This document shows positions 8,736 through 17,430 of a stretch of 64,000 nt of DNA, piece after piece. The translations under genes were made by a program, and so were the position numbers. The notes beneath the pieces were generated by a model. The model searched no databases. It was not told where the DNA came from and was given only the letters and a program-made list of their open reading frames with translations. The stretch lies in the NCBI GenBank assembly GCA_963781805.1, contig CAWAHF010000004.1:558001-622000 (forward strand), given 5' to 3'. This stretch comes from JAFGPL01 sp963781805. Its GTDB lineage: Bacteria; Bacteroidota; Bacteroidia; Bacteroidales; UBA10428. Every line of letters starts with the position of its first letter. The stretch's first letter is position 1.

Positions 8736-9684
8736 GAGCTTTCCCTGTTAAGTTAGAAATTGTTTCCTTGCAATTATCTAAATATTCTGTTAATTCTTTG
8801 TGTATTTCCTCAAAAATTCTGTTGTTAATAAACCAATGCGTTCCTATACCAACAGCAGTGGCTCCGGCTAAAATATATTCCATTGTATCGTTAAAGTTCG
8901 AAATACCACCGATTCCTATTATTGGAATCTCTTTTCGTCTGCATTCCGGTATGCTTCTGAAACATTCATAAACCATATAAACTCCAACTGGTTTTATACA
9001 AGGTCCGGACAATCCTCCGGTTTGATTTCCTAACATGGGTTTCATGTTATTTATATCAATTGCCATTCCTTTCAATGTATTGATCATCGATAATGCATCT
9101 GTACCACCATTTATAGCTGCCTGTGCAATTTGTACAATATCTGTCACATTTGGACTAAGTTTGGTTATGATACATAAAGAATCCTGAACTTTGTACTTGA
9201 TTTCTTTAACAACCTGCTCAACCAAGAATGGATCTGTTCCAAAAGCTGAACCGCCCTTTTTTATATTCGGACATGATACATTTATTTCCAAACCACTTAT
9301 TGCATTATGCTTATCCCTGATTTTAATCATCTCGGCTAATTCGCCAAACTCACTAACCGAAGCAGCTGATATATTAACAATAACAGGTATTTTATATTTT
9401 TGTAGTTCCGGGACATCTTCTTCAAAAAACTTGGTAACGCCTTTGTTCTGCAACCCAATTGAATTTAATAATCCTGACCTGACTTCAACAATTCTAGGAT
9501 CCGGATTCCCCAAACTCTTATTTACAGATACACCTTTTGTTACAAAGGCCCCCAATGATTCTAACACATTATACCTGTTTTGTAAAAGGTTAATCTCATC
9601 CTTGGTTCCTGATGTACCAGAGGAAGTAAGAAGAGGTGACTTCAATACTAAATTTTTTATTTTTACAGAAAGGCTATTATTCAT
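8725..9684 (-). CDS. pyrD: Dihydroorotate dehydrogenase, class 1B catalytic subunit
   Basis: The 319-residue protein has the class 1 dihydroorotate dehydrogenase pattern: LTSSGTSG, FVTKGVSV, NSIGLQNKGV, NVSCPNIKKGG with the catalytic cysteine C138, ITKLSPN, and the FMN-phosphate motif IGIGGI. Cysteine as catalytic base and the adjacent PyrK-like gene indicate type 1B, which passes electrons from dihydroorotate through FMN and a PyrK FAD/2Fe-2S subunit to NAD. The upstream pyrK-like gene overlaps its start by 8 bases and the GH105 gene overlaps its end by 11 bases. Confidence 0.93.
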   Translation of the reverse strand: MNNSLSVKIKNLVLKSPLLTSSGTSGTKDEINLLQNRYNVLESLGAFVTKGVSVNKSLGNPDPRIVEVRSGLLNSIGLQNKGVTKFFEEDVPELQKYKIPVIVNISAASVSEFGELAEMIKIRDKHNAISGLEINVSCPNIKKGGSAFGTDPFLVEQVVKEIKYKVQDSLCIITKLSPNVTDIVQIAQAAINGGTDALSMINTLKGMAIDINNMKPMLGNQTGGLSGPCIKPVGVYMVYECFRSIPECRRKEIPIIGIGGISNFNDTMEYILAGATAVGIGTHWFINNRIFEEIHKELTEYLDNCKETISNLTGKAHAN

Positions 9685-11500
9685 TCCAGTTTATTAGTTT
9701 TGATTCAATAATAGGACCATCAATGCATACACGGGAATTATGATTTTCACCATTTATTATTGTTTTACATACACAGGAGAAACATACCCCTATTCCACAA
9801 CCCATTCGTTTTTCCATCAGTACAAACGATTTTGAATTATATTGTGCAGTAATATCATGTACCTTGCGCATCATTGGCAAAGGCCCGCATGTAAAAGTAA
9901 GTATTTTCAACTTATTATGATTCTTTACATATTCCGCGTATGGCTCAGTAATTAAACTTCCAATAAACACATTTTTAATATCAATATTCTGTTTTTCTTC
10001 AGTTTTACTCTGAATGGATACATATATATCTGAATTTTCAGTTAAGCCCAGTAATTTCAAATCATCCACATATATTTTGGCATTTTTGCCGCTACTGGTA
10101 AAACTTTTTATATTTATATCGTTGTATTTCAGAGAACTGTATTTCTCCACTCCAATAAACGCTTTAACGTTTAAATTGAAATATCTCAATACCTGAACTA
10201 AGTACACAAGCGGTGCAATTCCCACACCTCCCCCTATGATATGAATTTCATCAAAGTCCTCAATTAATATTTCTCTCAAATCAAATATCTTTCCCAGGGG
10301 AGCTAAAATTTCAATTTTGTCATTTTTTACAATTTTAGTTAATTCCCTGGTACCCACTCCGCCTTCTAATACTTTGTATAAGATTTCAAACTTATTAGGT
10401 TTTACAGTATATAAAATAGTAGCCAAATCCTTTTCCAAATTCAGTTTTGATAAATAATCATCACTAAAATTTTCATAGTACGTTTTGTAAATCCCAAATG
10501 GTCGTTTCAAATATGATATTTTTTTTGATCCTAAATCATTATGAATAGTTGGAGTAACATTTGAAATGGAATCAACAACATGAGGATGATAGGATTTTGA
10601 TAATTCCGATTGCCGTTCTCTTAACGTATCAATCATGATAAACTGTCCGGGTAAAATATCAATAGTATCCTCGGTAATAAATGTCAATTTGTATAAGTTA
10701 GGGGTTTCTTGCCCTACAGGGATATTATCTACAATTACAGAATTGAATAATTTTGCTTTATATTGAATATACTCCGGATTGTTAAACTTATTTAAACTTT
10801 TACCGAAATCCCAATCAATGGAAAAGGTTTCTTCGTAAGCGGTTTTGTTAAGTTCAAAAACTTTCGAACAAATTTTATCAAATGATGTAAAAAAGCTTCT
10901 TTTATAGACATTTGCATTATTTACATTCCTTGCCTCGTTTAATTCCCAGGCATTTTTAAAAATTATTATATGAAGATTTTTATAGGTATTATTATCTATT
11001 TCAAAAATATAATTCGATAGCTTTTGTAATGCTGTTATGTCCTGATGGCCGAAATTAAAAATCAAATTTGTGCCTTGATATAGAAGAATAAAAGTGCAAT
11101 TATCTGTAATTTCTTTGTCATTATTCAAATTCGAATGTCCGTTTACCGGAGTGGATAGAAATGTTTTATCAAAATATTTTTCATTTATAAAAGCAATTTT
11201 TATTCCAAGCTTTAAATTAAGTTTATTTAATAGATTAAAGCAAAATGTATTATATGATTTAGTGTCTGATTTTTCATTGACTGTAGCTAAAAATTTTTTA
11301 TTATTAGTTTGATTAACAAATGATTTAAGGTTATTTGGCAACATTAGAAATGTTTCATTTAACAAGTTGTCAAAACTAATGGATTCCTTTTTATTTGTGA
11401 ATAACAAGTATTGAATCAGGTTTATATACCTGTCAACACTTTTTTCAATAAATTTTAGATCTGGTTCTTTGTTTTTAGAATCTATTTCATTAAAATCCAT
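9677..11500 (-). CDS. pyrK: PyrK-type electron-transfer subunit fused to an unknown N-terminal domain
   Basis: Residues ~250-607 are a ferredoxin-reductase-like PyrK: an FAD site (KRPFGIY, 332-338), the flavin loop EGGVGTREL, a nucleotide-binding GGGVGIAP (423-430), TFTCGPLPMM, and a 2Fe-2S cluster with C568, C573, C576 and C592. Its place directly before pyrD fits the PyrK role. Standard PyrK is about 250-280 residues; this core is longer, with an insertion before RPF, and about 250 extra residues precede it. The extra part is AT-rich, mixed alpha/beta, unrecognised, and has no signal peptide. The start is taken at ATG 11500; a TTG at 11503 is adjacent. The gene is markedly AT-rich. Confidence 0.82.
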   Translation of the reverse strand: MDFNEIDSKNKEPDLKFIEKSVDRYINLIQYLLFTNKKESISFDNLLNETFLMLPNNLKSFVNQTNNKKFLATVNEKSDTKSYNTFCFNLLNKLNLKLGIKIAFINEKYFDKTFLSTPVNGHSNLNNDKEITDNCTFILLYQGTNLIFNFGHQDITALQKLSNYIFEIDNNTYKNLHIIIFKNAWELNEARNVNNANVYKRSFFTSFDKICSKVFELNKTAYEETFSIDWDFGKSLNKFNNPEYIQYKAKLFNSVIVDNIPVGQETPNLYKLTFITEDTIDILPGQFIMIDTLRERQSELSKSYHPHVVDSISNVTPTIHNDLGSKKISYLKRPFGIYKTYYENFSDDYLSKLNLEKDLATILYTVKPNKFEILYKVLEGGVGTRELTKIVKNDKIEILAPLGKIFDLREILIEDFDEIHIIGGGVGIAPLVYLVQVLRYFNLNVKAFIGVEKYSSLKYNDINIKSFTSSGKNAKIYVDDLKLLGLTENSDIYVSIQSKTEEKQNIDIKNVFIGSLITEPYAEYVKNHNKLKILTFTCGPLPMMRKVHDITAQYNSKSFVLMEKRMGCGIGVCFSCVCKTIINGENHNSRVCIDGPIIESKLINWNE

Positions 11501-11782
11501 CAAAAATTATATTTATTATTCTCAATATTTCTGAATGTAAAATTAATTTTTATTGATCAATAATACATATAAATTTTTATTCAGAGGATAAACTCTCTTG
11601 CCAATTTTAAAAAACTATTAACTAAGTTTTAAAGCTATTTTACAGCTCTATATGTTGAAATTTGTATCAATATAAAAAAGAATTTTATTTTAATGAAGTC
11701 TAATCGTTTGATAATATAATTTCAGTGTATTAGATTGTGATAATTTTATGAATTGGATATGGAAGGAAATAGAATAATTAAT

Positions 11783-12181
11783 TCAATCTAATGGATTATA
11801 TTCTTTGAAAGTGCCGTTTTTAAAAAAATAAACAATTTTTTCCACATTGTTTACATTTGTAAACTCTTTATCTGTTAGTTGATTTGATTTTTTAGTTACA
11901 GAATTTGATAGCGGAGGACCTTTAAAAAGAGTTCCTTCATCCTTATATGAAGGATTATTTACAGTCAATTCCTCCTTATACATATCACCCTTTCCGGTTA
12001 ATAGCCATTCTGCATTCAAATAACTGTATTTTTCCAATATTTTAATGATGAAATCATAGCTGGGATTGTTCCTTCCACTAATAATATGAGAAATACTAGA
12101 ACGCTGTACACCTATTTCATCTGCAAATACTGTTGCCGAAAGGCCTTCTTTATTCAGAAATAATAATAATCTGTCCTTCAT
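11783..12181 (-). CDS. XRE-family helix-turn-helix regulator
   Basis: The 132-residue protein has a Cro/CI-type helix-turn-helix at residues ~8-60: the second helix FADEIGV, recognition helix RSSISHIISGRNNPS, then FIIKILEKY and the typical ending AEWLLTGKGDMY. The remaining 65 residues are polar and probably disordered or a dimerisation tail. Palindromes related to TTTACATATGTAAA sit 16-73 bases upstream of its start, so autoregulation is likely. The gene is isolated, with 280 bases and 920 bases of AT-rich DNA on its two sides. This may be a foreign or prophage-derived regulator; no other phage gene is present. Confidence 0.85.
   Translation of the reverse strand: MKDRLLLFLNKEGLSATVFADEIGVQRSSISHIISGRNNPSYDFIIKILEKYSYLNAEWLLTGKGDMYKEELTVNNPSYKDEGTLFKGPPLSNSVTKKSNQLTDKEFTNVNNVEKIVYFFKNGTFKEYNPLD
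11849..11864. promoter_or_regulatory. Operator-like palindrome inside the XRE coding region
   Basis: GTTTACATTTGTAAAC has perfect 7-base arms and matches the palindromes upstream of the same gene. It encodes an FTNVN stretch, so it may be coincidence, or an extra site for repression by looping. Confidence 0.35.
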
Positions 12182-12196
12182 TCTCTAAATTTCTTT

Positions 12197-12208
12197 TTAC
12201 AAATGTAA
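12197..12208. promoter_or_regulatory. Candidate XRE operator, promoter-proximal
   Basis: TTACAAATGTAA is a palindrome apart from its two centre bases, starting 16 bases upstream of the XRE start codon. It is likely to overlap the promoter and is the proximal half of a pair with the site at 12241. Confidence 0.55.
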
Positions 12209-12240
12209 TTATTATTTTTAATAGTTGGCAGAATTATTGA

Positions 12241-12254
12241 TTTACATATGTAAA
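12241..12254. promoter_or_regulatory. Candidate XRE operator, perfect 14-base palindrome
   Basis: TTTACATATGTAAA is a perfect palindrome centred 45 bases from the neighbouring site and 60-73 bases upstream of the XRE gene. This is the best copy of the motif in the window. Confidence 0.6.
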
Positions 12255-12790
12255 CTTTTTATAATTGCAAGAATTTTTAGTGTCTTTTTGGTACTATTCA
12301 GAGTAATTTGAATTGATAATCAATTAAATACTGATATTTTCCATTGTATTATATCTGGAATTCATTTAAAATAGAGATAAATGGTGAAATCTAAATCGGT
12401 TATTAATACTATCATTAGCTTTGAAATTGGGATTGTGGAGATTCTAACTGATATTCTTAATAAAGTGAATTTAATTGATTGATTTATCCTCCCATTTAGT
12501 ATATTTTTAAAACTTAGAATAATTTACTTGAATTTGTTTAATAAATTAAATATCAGATATTTATCGATTTAGTTTAGGTTTAACTTAAAACTTAATATAA
12601 ACCATATATATGATTGATTTACAAATTTATATATTAAAATATTAGCTGAAATGAGATATTTTTTTAACTATTTATATTATTTAGTTAAAGTAATATTTGA
12701 TATAATGTGTGTAAATTATTGATTATTCGATATATAATAATAATTATATTTATTATAAAAATTATTTTCATAAATATACAATTTAATCTA

Positions 12791-12844
12791 TTCACATATG
12801 TAAACACAGTATCTGGTATTAGTTTATTATGTTTACATTTGTTA
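12791..12844. promoter_or_regulatory. Second pair of operator-like palindromes
   Basis: TTCACATATGTAAAC at 12791-12805 and GTTTACATTTGTTA at 12831-12844 each differ by one or two bases from the XRE operator motif. Their centres are 40 bases apart, close to the 45 bases of the first pair. They lie 600 bases from the XRE gene and 260 bases before the symporter gene. Confidence 0.45.
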
Positions 12845-13057
12845 TTTATAGCTTATTTTTATTATATTTTTGTTCAAACCAGGCATTGTCCTGTCTTATA
12901 TTAATATTTTAATCAATTTCACGTTAGGTATTATTTAATGGCTTTAGAATTTAATATTTAGATTCAAACTTATACATAACATCAATTTTCAATTCTAACT
13001 ATAATACTTTTACACAATATCATTAAGGTAGTTAAAGCAGTGATTATCCCCTAACCC

Positions 13058-13089
13058 TTTTATGATTCATTCTGGTTTTCCTATCTTTG
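13058..13089 (+). promoter_or_regulatory. Candidate promoter for the symporter gene
   Basis: TATCTTTG at 13082-13089 matches the -7 consensus TAnnTTTG, with TTTT at 13058-13061 twenty bases upstream. The start codon is only 15 bases beyond, so the transcript would be nearly leaderless. Confidence 0.4.
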
Positions 13090-13104
13090 AAAAACAATAA
13101 GTGA

Positions 13105-14523
13105 ATGATGAAGCATAAAATACCCTTACACTGGCAAATATTTGGAGCTTTGATAGCCGCTATTATTTTTGGCATTCTGTTTCCAACAAATTATATAGTC
13201 ACACATAAATCGCTCAAGGAAATATCAACTGAAATAAATCAGAAACAGACGTTGGATATATTGACCGGGATTGGGGGACAGGTTTTTAAAACTGAAAAAG
13301 CCTTTGAAAACAAGCTAAAATCGGTCCTTGCAGAGAAAGAATTTACTACTGATAAGAAAAGAATAATCCAAAGCGCATATCATAATCCGGCATTACGTTG
13401 GGTTGAATGGATGGGAATCGTATTTTTAAGAGCTTTAAAGATGATTGTTATTCCATTAATATTCTTATCGATAATATCTGGCATTTTAAGTATTGGTTCA
13501 GGAAAAAACCTGGGAAGATTGGGACTTAAGACCATACTATATTACATTTCAACAAGTGTATTGGCTTTAATAGCCGGATTGACATTTACAGATATCATAC
13601 AACCCGGCAAAGGTATTGATATTTCAGGAATTGATAAAATGGCGGGGGTCTCTCTTCAACATAAGAGTCTGAAGAATGTTTTCATTGAAATTATACCGGA
13701 TAATATTTTTAAATCTCTTGTCAATAACGACTTATTGTCTGTAATTTTTATTTCAATCCTGACGGGCATAATTATCTACCAATTGGAAGACCAGCATAAG
13801 AACTTCCTATCAAAACTTTTTAATAGTTTTTTCGAATTATCTATTAAAATAACGATGTTTATTATCAAGCTTGCACCGCTGGGAGTATTTGGGCTTGTTG
13901 CCAAAGTTATTGCAGATCAGGATAGTTTGAGCAACTTGTTTACCAGTCTTGGTTCTTTTATGCTTTGTGTAATGGCTGCGCTTTTCATTCATGCACTGGT
14001 AGTACTGCCTTCTCTTATGTATTTATTTGGAAAAAATAATCCCTGGAAACATTTAAATAATATGATTCCAGCGATTCTCACCGCTTTTTCCACTGCCTCC
14101 TCCGCCGCTACACTCCCTTTAACAATGAGTAATGTTAAAGATAAATCCGGCGTATCTGAAAAGATTGCAAATTTTACCCTTCCTATTGGAACTACAGTAA
14201 ATATGGACGGTACGGCAATTTATATTGCTGCCGTCGTACTGTTTATAGCACAGGCAATGGGATTGCATATGGGATTTAAGGATCAATTCATTGTTCTGGT
14301 TGCTGCACTATTGGCTTCCATTGGAACGGCCGCCATACCCATGGGAAGTCTGGTAATTATCACCATCATTCTTGATATTTTTGGTCTTCCATATGGCATG
14401 ATTGCATTAATACTGCCAGTAGATCGAATTCTGGATATGTTCAGAACATCTGTAAATATATGGAGTGACAGTTGTGGTTCTGTAATTGTTGCCAAATCGG
14501 AAGGAGAACAATTGAACGTGTAA
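13105..14523 (+). CDS. Dicarboxylate/amino acid:cation symporter (DAACS/GltP family)
   Basis: A 472-residue inner-membrane transporter with the family hallmarks: the serine-rich re-entrant loop TAFSTASSAATLPLTM, the cation/substrate motif TTVNMDGTAIY, and a hydrophobic pattern of about eight helices plus two hairpins. Members take up glutamate, aspartate or C4-dicarboxylates with sodium or protons. A charged loop of about 70 residues (roughly residues 30-105) separates the first and second helices; most bacterial relatives have a much shorter one. ATG codons at 13105 and 13108 are both possible. It is a single gene, not in an operon. Substrate cannot be fixed from sequence. Confidence 0.9.
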   Translation: MMKHKIPLHWQIFGALIAAIIFGILFPTNYIVTHKSLKEISTEINQKQTLDILTGIGGQVFKTEKAFENKLKSVLAEKEFTTDKKRIIQSAYHNPALRWVEWMGIVFLRALKMIVIPLIFLSIISGILSIGSGKNLGRLGLKTILYYISTSVLALIAGLTFTDIIQPGKGIDISGIDKMAGVSLQHKSLKNVFIEIIPDNIFKSLVNNDLLSVIFISILTGIIIYQLEDQHKNFLSKLFNSFFELSIKITMFIIKLAPLGVFGLVAKVIADQDSLSNLFTSLGSFMLCVMAALFIHALVVLPSLMYLFGKNNPWKHLNNMIPAILTAFSTASSAATLPLTMSNVKDKSGVSEKIANFTLPIGTTVNMDGTAIYIAAVVLFIAQAMGLHMGFKDQFIVLVAALLASIGTAAIPMGSLVIITIILDIFGLPYGMIALILPVDRILDMFRTSVNIWSDSCGSVIVAKSEGEQLNV

Positions 14524-14588
14524 TTGGTAATTAATTCATGACGCTTTAGAATCTCACTATTTTTTGATCAATAAAGAATGAATGCTCA

Positions 14589-15851
14589 CTAGTTGTACAC
14601 ATGGGAGTTAGTCGGAACCAGTTGATTTTCTTCCTGTTTGAATATTAAAGGGGGCATATATTTCCGTACCTCTGAAGTAAAATAGCTGTTTTCAATGACT
14701 TCGTAACAAACCATATACTGCCATAAACTTGTTTCATGGTTATATACGAATTCCTGCAACTTTCCTTCAGTTTTGAAAGGAAGAAATTTAGTACCCTTTA
14801 TTTTGTAAGAGTCTTTTACTTTCGCAATTTCCTGCTTTTTGATATATGTGAATAATTTTTTATCAGATTCCATAATTGCCTCTCCCTTTTTCAAACTAGG
14901 AGCAGAATATTTTGGAACAAATTCATTAATTACAACAATATAATCATGCCATTTATACACTCCTCGGGGGTTAAGTGAATCTAAGCTTGCAACCACCAAT
15001 TGATCAGAACTGGTGGTTGTTGAATGATTTCCACTCCGGTCATTATAGTCTGATAGAGCAGAAGCAATCAATAGCCTTTTTTTCTGATAAGACAGGGTGT
15101 CAATCTCACTATTTGATCCTAATGCATATGAGTAACAACTTTTTACAAGTGTTTCTGCTTCATGTATCTGCCTCAGACTGTCAGAAGAAACCAATGATAG
15201 AAATTCTTTGTCGAAAGCAGCAGGATTACCGGTAAGTTTATCAAGATCCCAGGGTGAATGATAGTCAAAAATAAGTGCTTCAACATATAAATTGTACTTT
15301 TGCAGATATTTTTCTGCACTAACAAGTTGATTTTCTTTAGCATATTTTATTGAAAGTTCTATGATTCGTTTTGCATGTTCCAACGATTCTATGGTACCTT
15401 CTTTTATATACAAATCTAAATTTTTATGAAAAGACTTCTCCTTCTCAAACAATTGCTGATAATGCAATTTTTGGTATTTAATCTGATTATAAATATCTTT
15501 TTTATATGTATTATAGAATTCAATGGTTAAACCATCATTCCGATATTCAGCTCTTTCAAGTTTATGCTCTACGAGTACTTTTGCCTTGTCAAGATCTTCG
15601 TCATTAAGATATTCGTAATAAGCTTTTAAGAATATGGTTTCATCAAGCTCACGTTTTGTATTATGATATGCAAGATTTCTGCTTTCCTGCAACTTTGGTA
15701 TCATTGATTGTAATTCGTCTGTACGATGGTTTAAGCTATCTATCTTCAATAGATAATTATCTTTGCTTCCTTTATATTGGGAAAATGTTGGCAAAGAAAT
15801 TCCTACTGCAACATTTACATAAATTATATAGAATTTTATTTTCCTCCACAT
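14589..15851 (-). CDS. Secreted protein of unknown function
   Basis: The protein is 420 residues with a probable signal peptide (IYVNVAVGISLPTFSQ). Residues 30-260 are strongly helical and charged, resembling TPR-like or coiled-coil packing. The C-terminal part, from about 290 onwards, is beta-rich, with segments such as VYKWHDYIVVINEFVPKY and SYKIKGTKFLPFKTEGKLQ. I recognise no family. It converges with the symporter across 65 bases and lies upstream of nothing on its own strand, so context gives no role. Codon use looks normal, so it is likely a real gene. Confidence 0.6.
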   Translation of the reverse strand: MWRKIKFYIIYVNVAVGISLPTFSQYKGSKDNYLLKIDSLNHRTDELQSMIPKLQESRNLAYHNTKRELDETIFLKAYYEYLNDEDLDKAKVLVEHKLERAEYRNDGLTIEFYNTYKKDIYNQIKYQKLHYQQLFEKEKSFHKNLDLYIKEGTIESLEHAKRIIELSIKYAKENQLVSAEKYLQKYNLYVEALIFDYHSPWDLDKLTGNPAAFDKEFLSLVSSDSLRQIHEAETLVKSCYSYALGSNSEIDTLSYQKKRLLIASALSDYNDRSGNHSTTTSSDQLVVASLDSLNPRGVYKWHDYIVVINEFVPKYSAPSLKKGEAIMESDKKLFTYIKKQEIAKVKDSYKIKGTKFLPFKTEGKLQEFVYNHETSLWQYMVCYEVIENSYFTSEVRKYMPPLIFKQEENQLVPTNSHVYN

Positions 15852-16041
15852 AGCGATTCAATTGTTCTAATAACAAGTAAAATCGATTAGATTTAATCGG
15901 TTACAAAAGGTAGATTAATTCGTTCGTTATCTTACGAAGAGGAATTGAAATTGTTGAGAAAGATCAATCATTTTTTCCTTGTACAGCAAATATTTTTATG
16001 CTGAACAAATGCCGGCAAATAAGAATAATATGATGTTTCAA

Positions 16042-16611
16042 TTATGCGCTGGCAATCAATTGACGCTGGATATAAATACGTTCAATTTTTTGCCTTGCTC
16101 TCTGTAACCTCATTTTAACTGCACTTGCAGATAAATTGTATGAATCCTGGATATCTTTAATTGAGTAATTATGTGAGTATTTCAGCTCAAGTAAAATCCT
16201 GTCTGATTCAGATATCTCAGAAAGCGCGAACTGGACCTCCTCTTCAATAATCTGATGTTGATCCATAAAACCAAATTCAATACTTTCGTTTACCGTATTT
16301 ATTTCATTTAAAGGCTCAAATACAATGTTATTCTTCTTCCGGTAATTCTCTATACAGTAATTATGGGCAATAGCATAGATCCATGTAGAAAATTTGGAAT
16401 TTCCTTTGAATGTTTTCAATTTGTCAAAGGCTTTCATCAATATATCCTGTGTATAATCAAATGCATCATTAAAATCCTTTGTAAAAGTGAAGCATTTATT
16501 GAAAATCCTGACATAAAACCTTTCGTATAATACAGAAAAGCATGAGTTATCTCCCATCAGATGCAGCTTTACAAGCTCCTCATCAGAAAGTGAATTCATT
16601 AGCTGTTTCAT
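16042..16611 (-). CDS. ECF-type RNA polymerase sigma factor
   Basis: A 189-residue sigma-70-family regulator with region 2 (FSVLYERFYVRIF, then DYTQDILMKAFDKL and FSTWIYAIAHNYCIENYRKK) and region 4 (LLELKYSHNYSIKDI followed by SASAVKMRLQRARQKIE). It directs polymerase to a specific promoter class. No anti-sigma gene adjoins it, so it may be controlled at transcription or by a distant partner. An in-frame ATG four codons later is an alternative start. Confidence 0.9.
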   Translation of the reverse strand: MKQLMNSLSDEELVKLHLMGDNSCFSVLYERFYVRIFNKCFTFTKDFNDAFDYTQDILMKAFDKLKTFKGNSKFSTWIYAIAHNYCIENYRKKNNIVFEPLNEINTVNESIEFGFMDQHQIIEEEVQFALSEISESDRILLELKYSHNYSIKDIQDSYNLSASAVKMRLQRARQKIERIYIQRQLIASA

Positions 16612-16633
16612 TGTGATTTTGAATTTATCAAGA

Positions 16634-16641
16634 CAAAGGTA
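16634..16641 (-). promoter_or_regulatory. Candidate -7 box of the sigma factor gene
   Basis: On the minus strand this reads TACCTTTG, matching TAnnTTTG, 23 bases before the ATG. No clear TTTG -33 element is seen. Confidence 0.35.
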
Positions 16642-16771
16642 ACAGCCTTTGAAGCCCTTTTTAGTGTAGAAATTCGTATTTTTTTCTTCCGGAAAGAGGG
16701 TGATTTACACATATAAATCTACGAGAATTACGTAGTACTTTATTTCTATTACTATGAATATCAAGTGAGTC

Positions 16772-17422
16772 TTATTCCACCAATCCTTTTTTAATAGCGT
16801 AACGAACCAATCCTGCCGTATTTTTAACTCTCAGTTTTTCAATCAGGTTTCGCCTGTGAGTATCAACTGTACGAACACTAATAAACAGTTTATCGGCAAT
16901 TTCGGAATTGGAAAATTCCTGGGTAATCATTTTCAAAACTTCGATTTCCCGGTTCGTCAGAGGAATATTTTCTTCTTTAGACGAAATATTATTTTTAATA
17001 TTTAAATGTTCAAGCAGTTGTTCAGAAACTTCTTTGCTGAAATAGCTATCACCCATTGCTACACTTTTAATGGCATTTAACATTTCGTCTTTTCCGGCAT
17101 TTTTAAGAATATATCCGACAGCACCTGCTTCAAGCATTTTAATTACATAATTATGTTCACCATGCATTGATAATGCCAAAATATTAACTTTAGGATATTT
17201 CGTTTTTACGCGAATCGTAGCATCGATGCCATTGCTTTTCCCCATATCTATATCCATAAGAATAACATCTGCTCCAACGTCCTCCAGCGCATCCATAATA
17301 TCATCCAATCCACTAACATCAGCAACTACCTGGAAGTTCTTTTCTTTAACAAGAATTGCCTTGATCCCATCCCTAAACATTTTATGATCATCGGCTATTA
17401 TAATTTTAACAGGTTCATCCAT
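16772..17422 (-). CDS. NarL/LuxR-type response regulator
   Basis: The protein is about 216 residues: a receiver domain with acidic pocket ADDHKMFRDG, phosphoacceptor aspartate in VILMDIDMG (D57 counting from the chosen start) and the conserved lysine in YILKNAG, then a LuxR-type helix-turn-helix (LTNREIEVLKMI, IADKLFISVRTVDTHRRNL). It is a DNA-binding transcription factor activated by phosphorylation. The ATG at 17422 gives MDEPVKIII; a TTG at 17434 overlapping the kinase gene is less likely. It lies 8 bases after the kinase gene stop, its obvious partner. Confidence 0.93.
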   Translation of the reverse strand: MDEPVKIIIADDHKMFRDGIKAILVKEKNFQVVADVSGLDDIMDALEDVGADVILMDIDMGKSNGIDATIRVKTKYPKVNILALSMHGEHNYVIKMLEAGAVGYILKNAGKDEMLNAIKSVAMGDSYFSKEVSEQLLEHLNIKNNISSKEENIPLTNREIEVLKMITQEFSNSEIADKLFISVRTVDTHRRNLIEKLRVKNTAGLVRYAIKKGLVE

Positions 17423-17430
17423 AGTTTTAA

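Larger units (their letters stand above)
12182..13104. other. Long AT-rich intergenic region
   Basis: This 920-base stretch between the XRE gene and the symporter has very low GC and no credible ORF; a 65-codon frame at 12707-12904 is low-complexity I/F/Y and crosses an operator-like site. It holds two pairs of XRE operator-like palindromes (12197 and 12241; 12791 and 12831) and a candidate symporter promoter at its right end. No hairpin terminator or RNA gene was recognised. Confidence 0.6.

Noticed and set aside
12707..12904. 65-codon plus-strand ORF in the AT-rich gap.
   Set aside because: Its text is mostly I, F, Y and L from AT-rich codons, it starts without a ribosome site and it crosses two operator-like palindromes.
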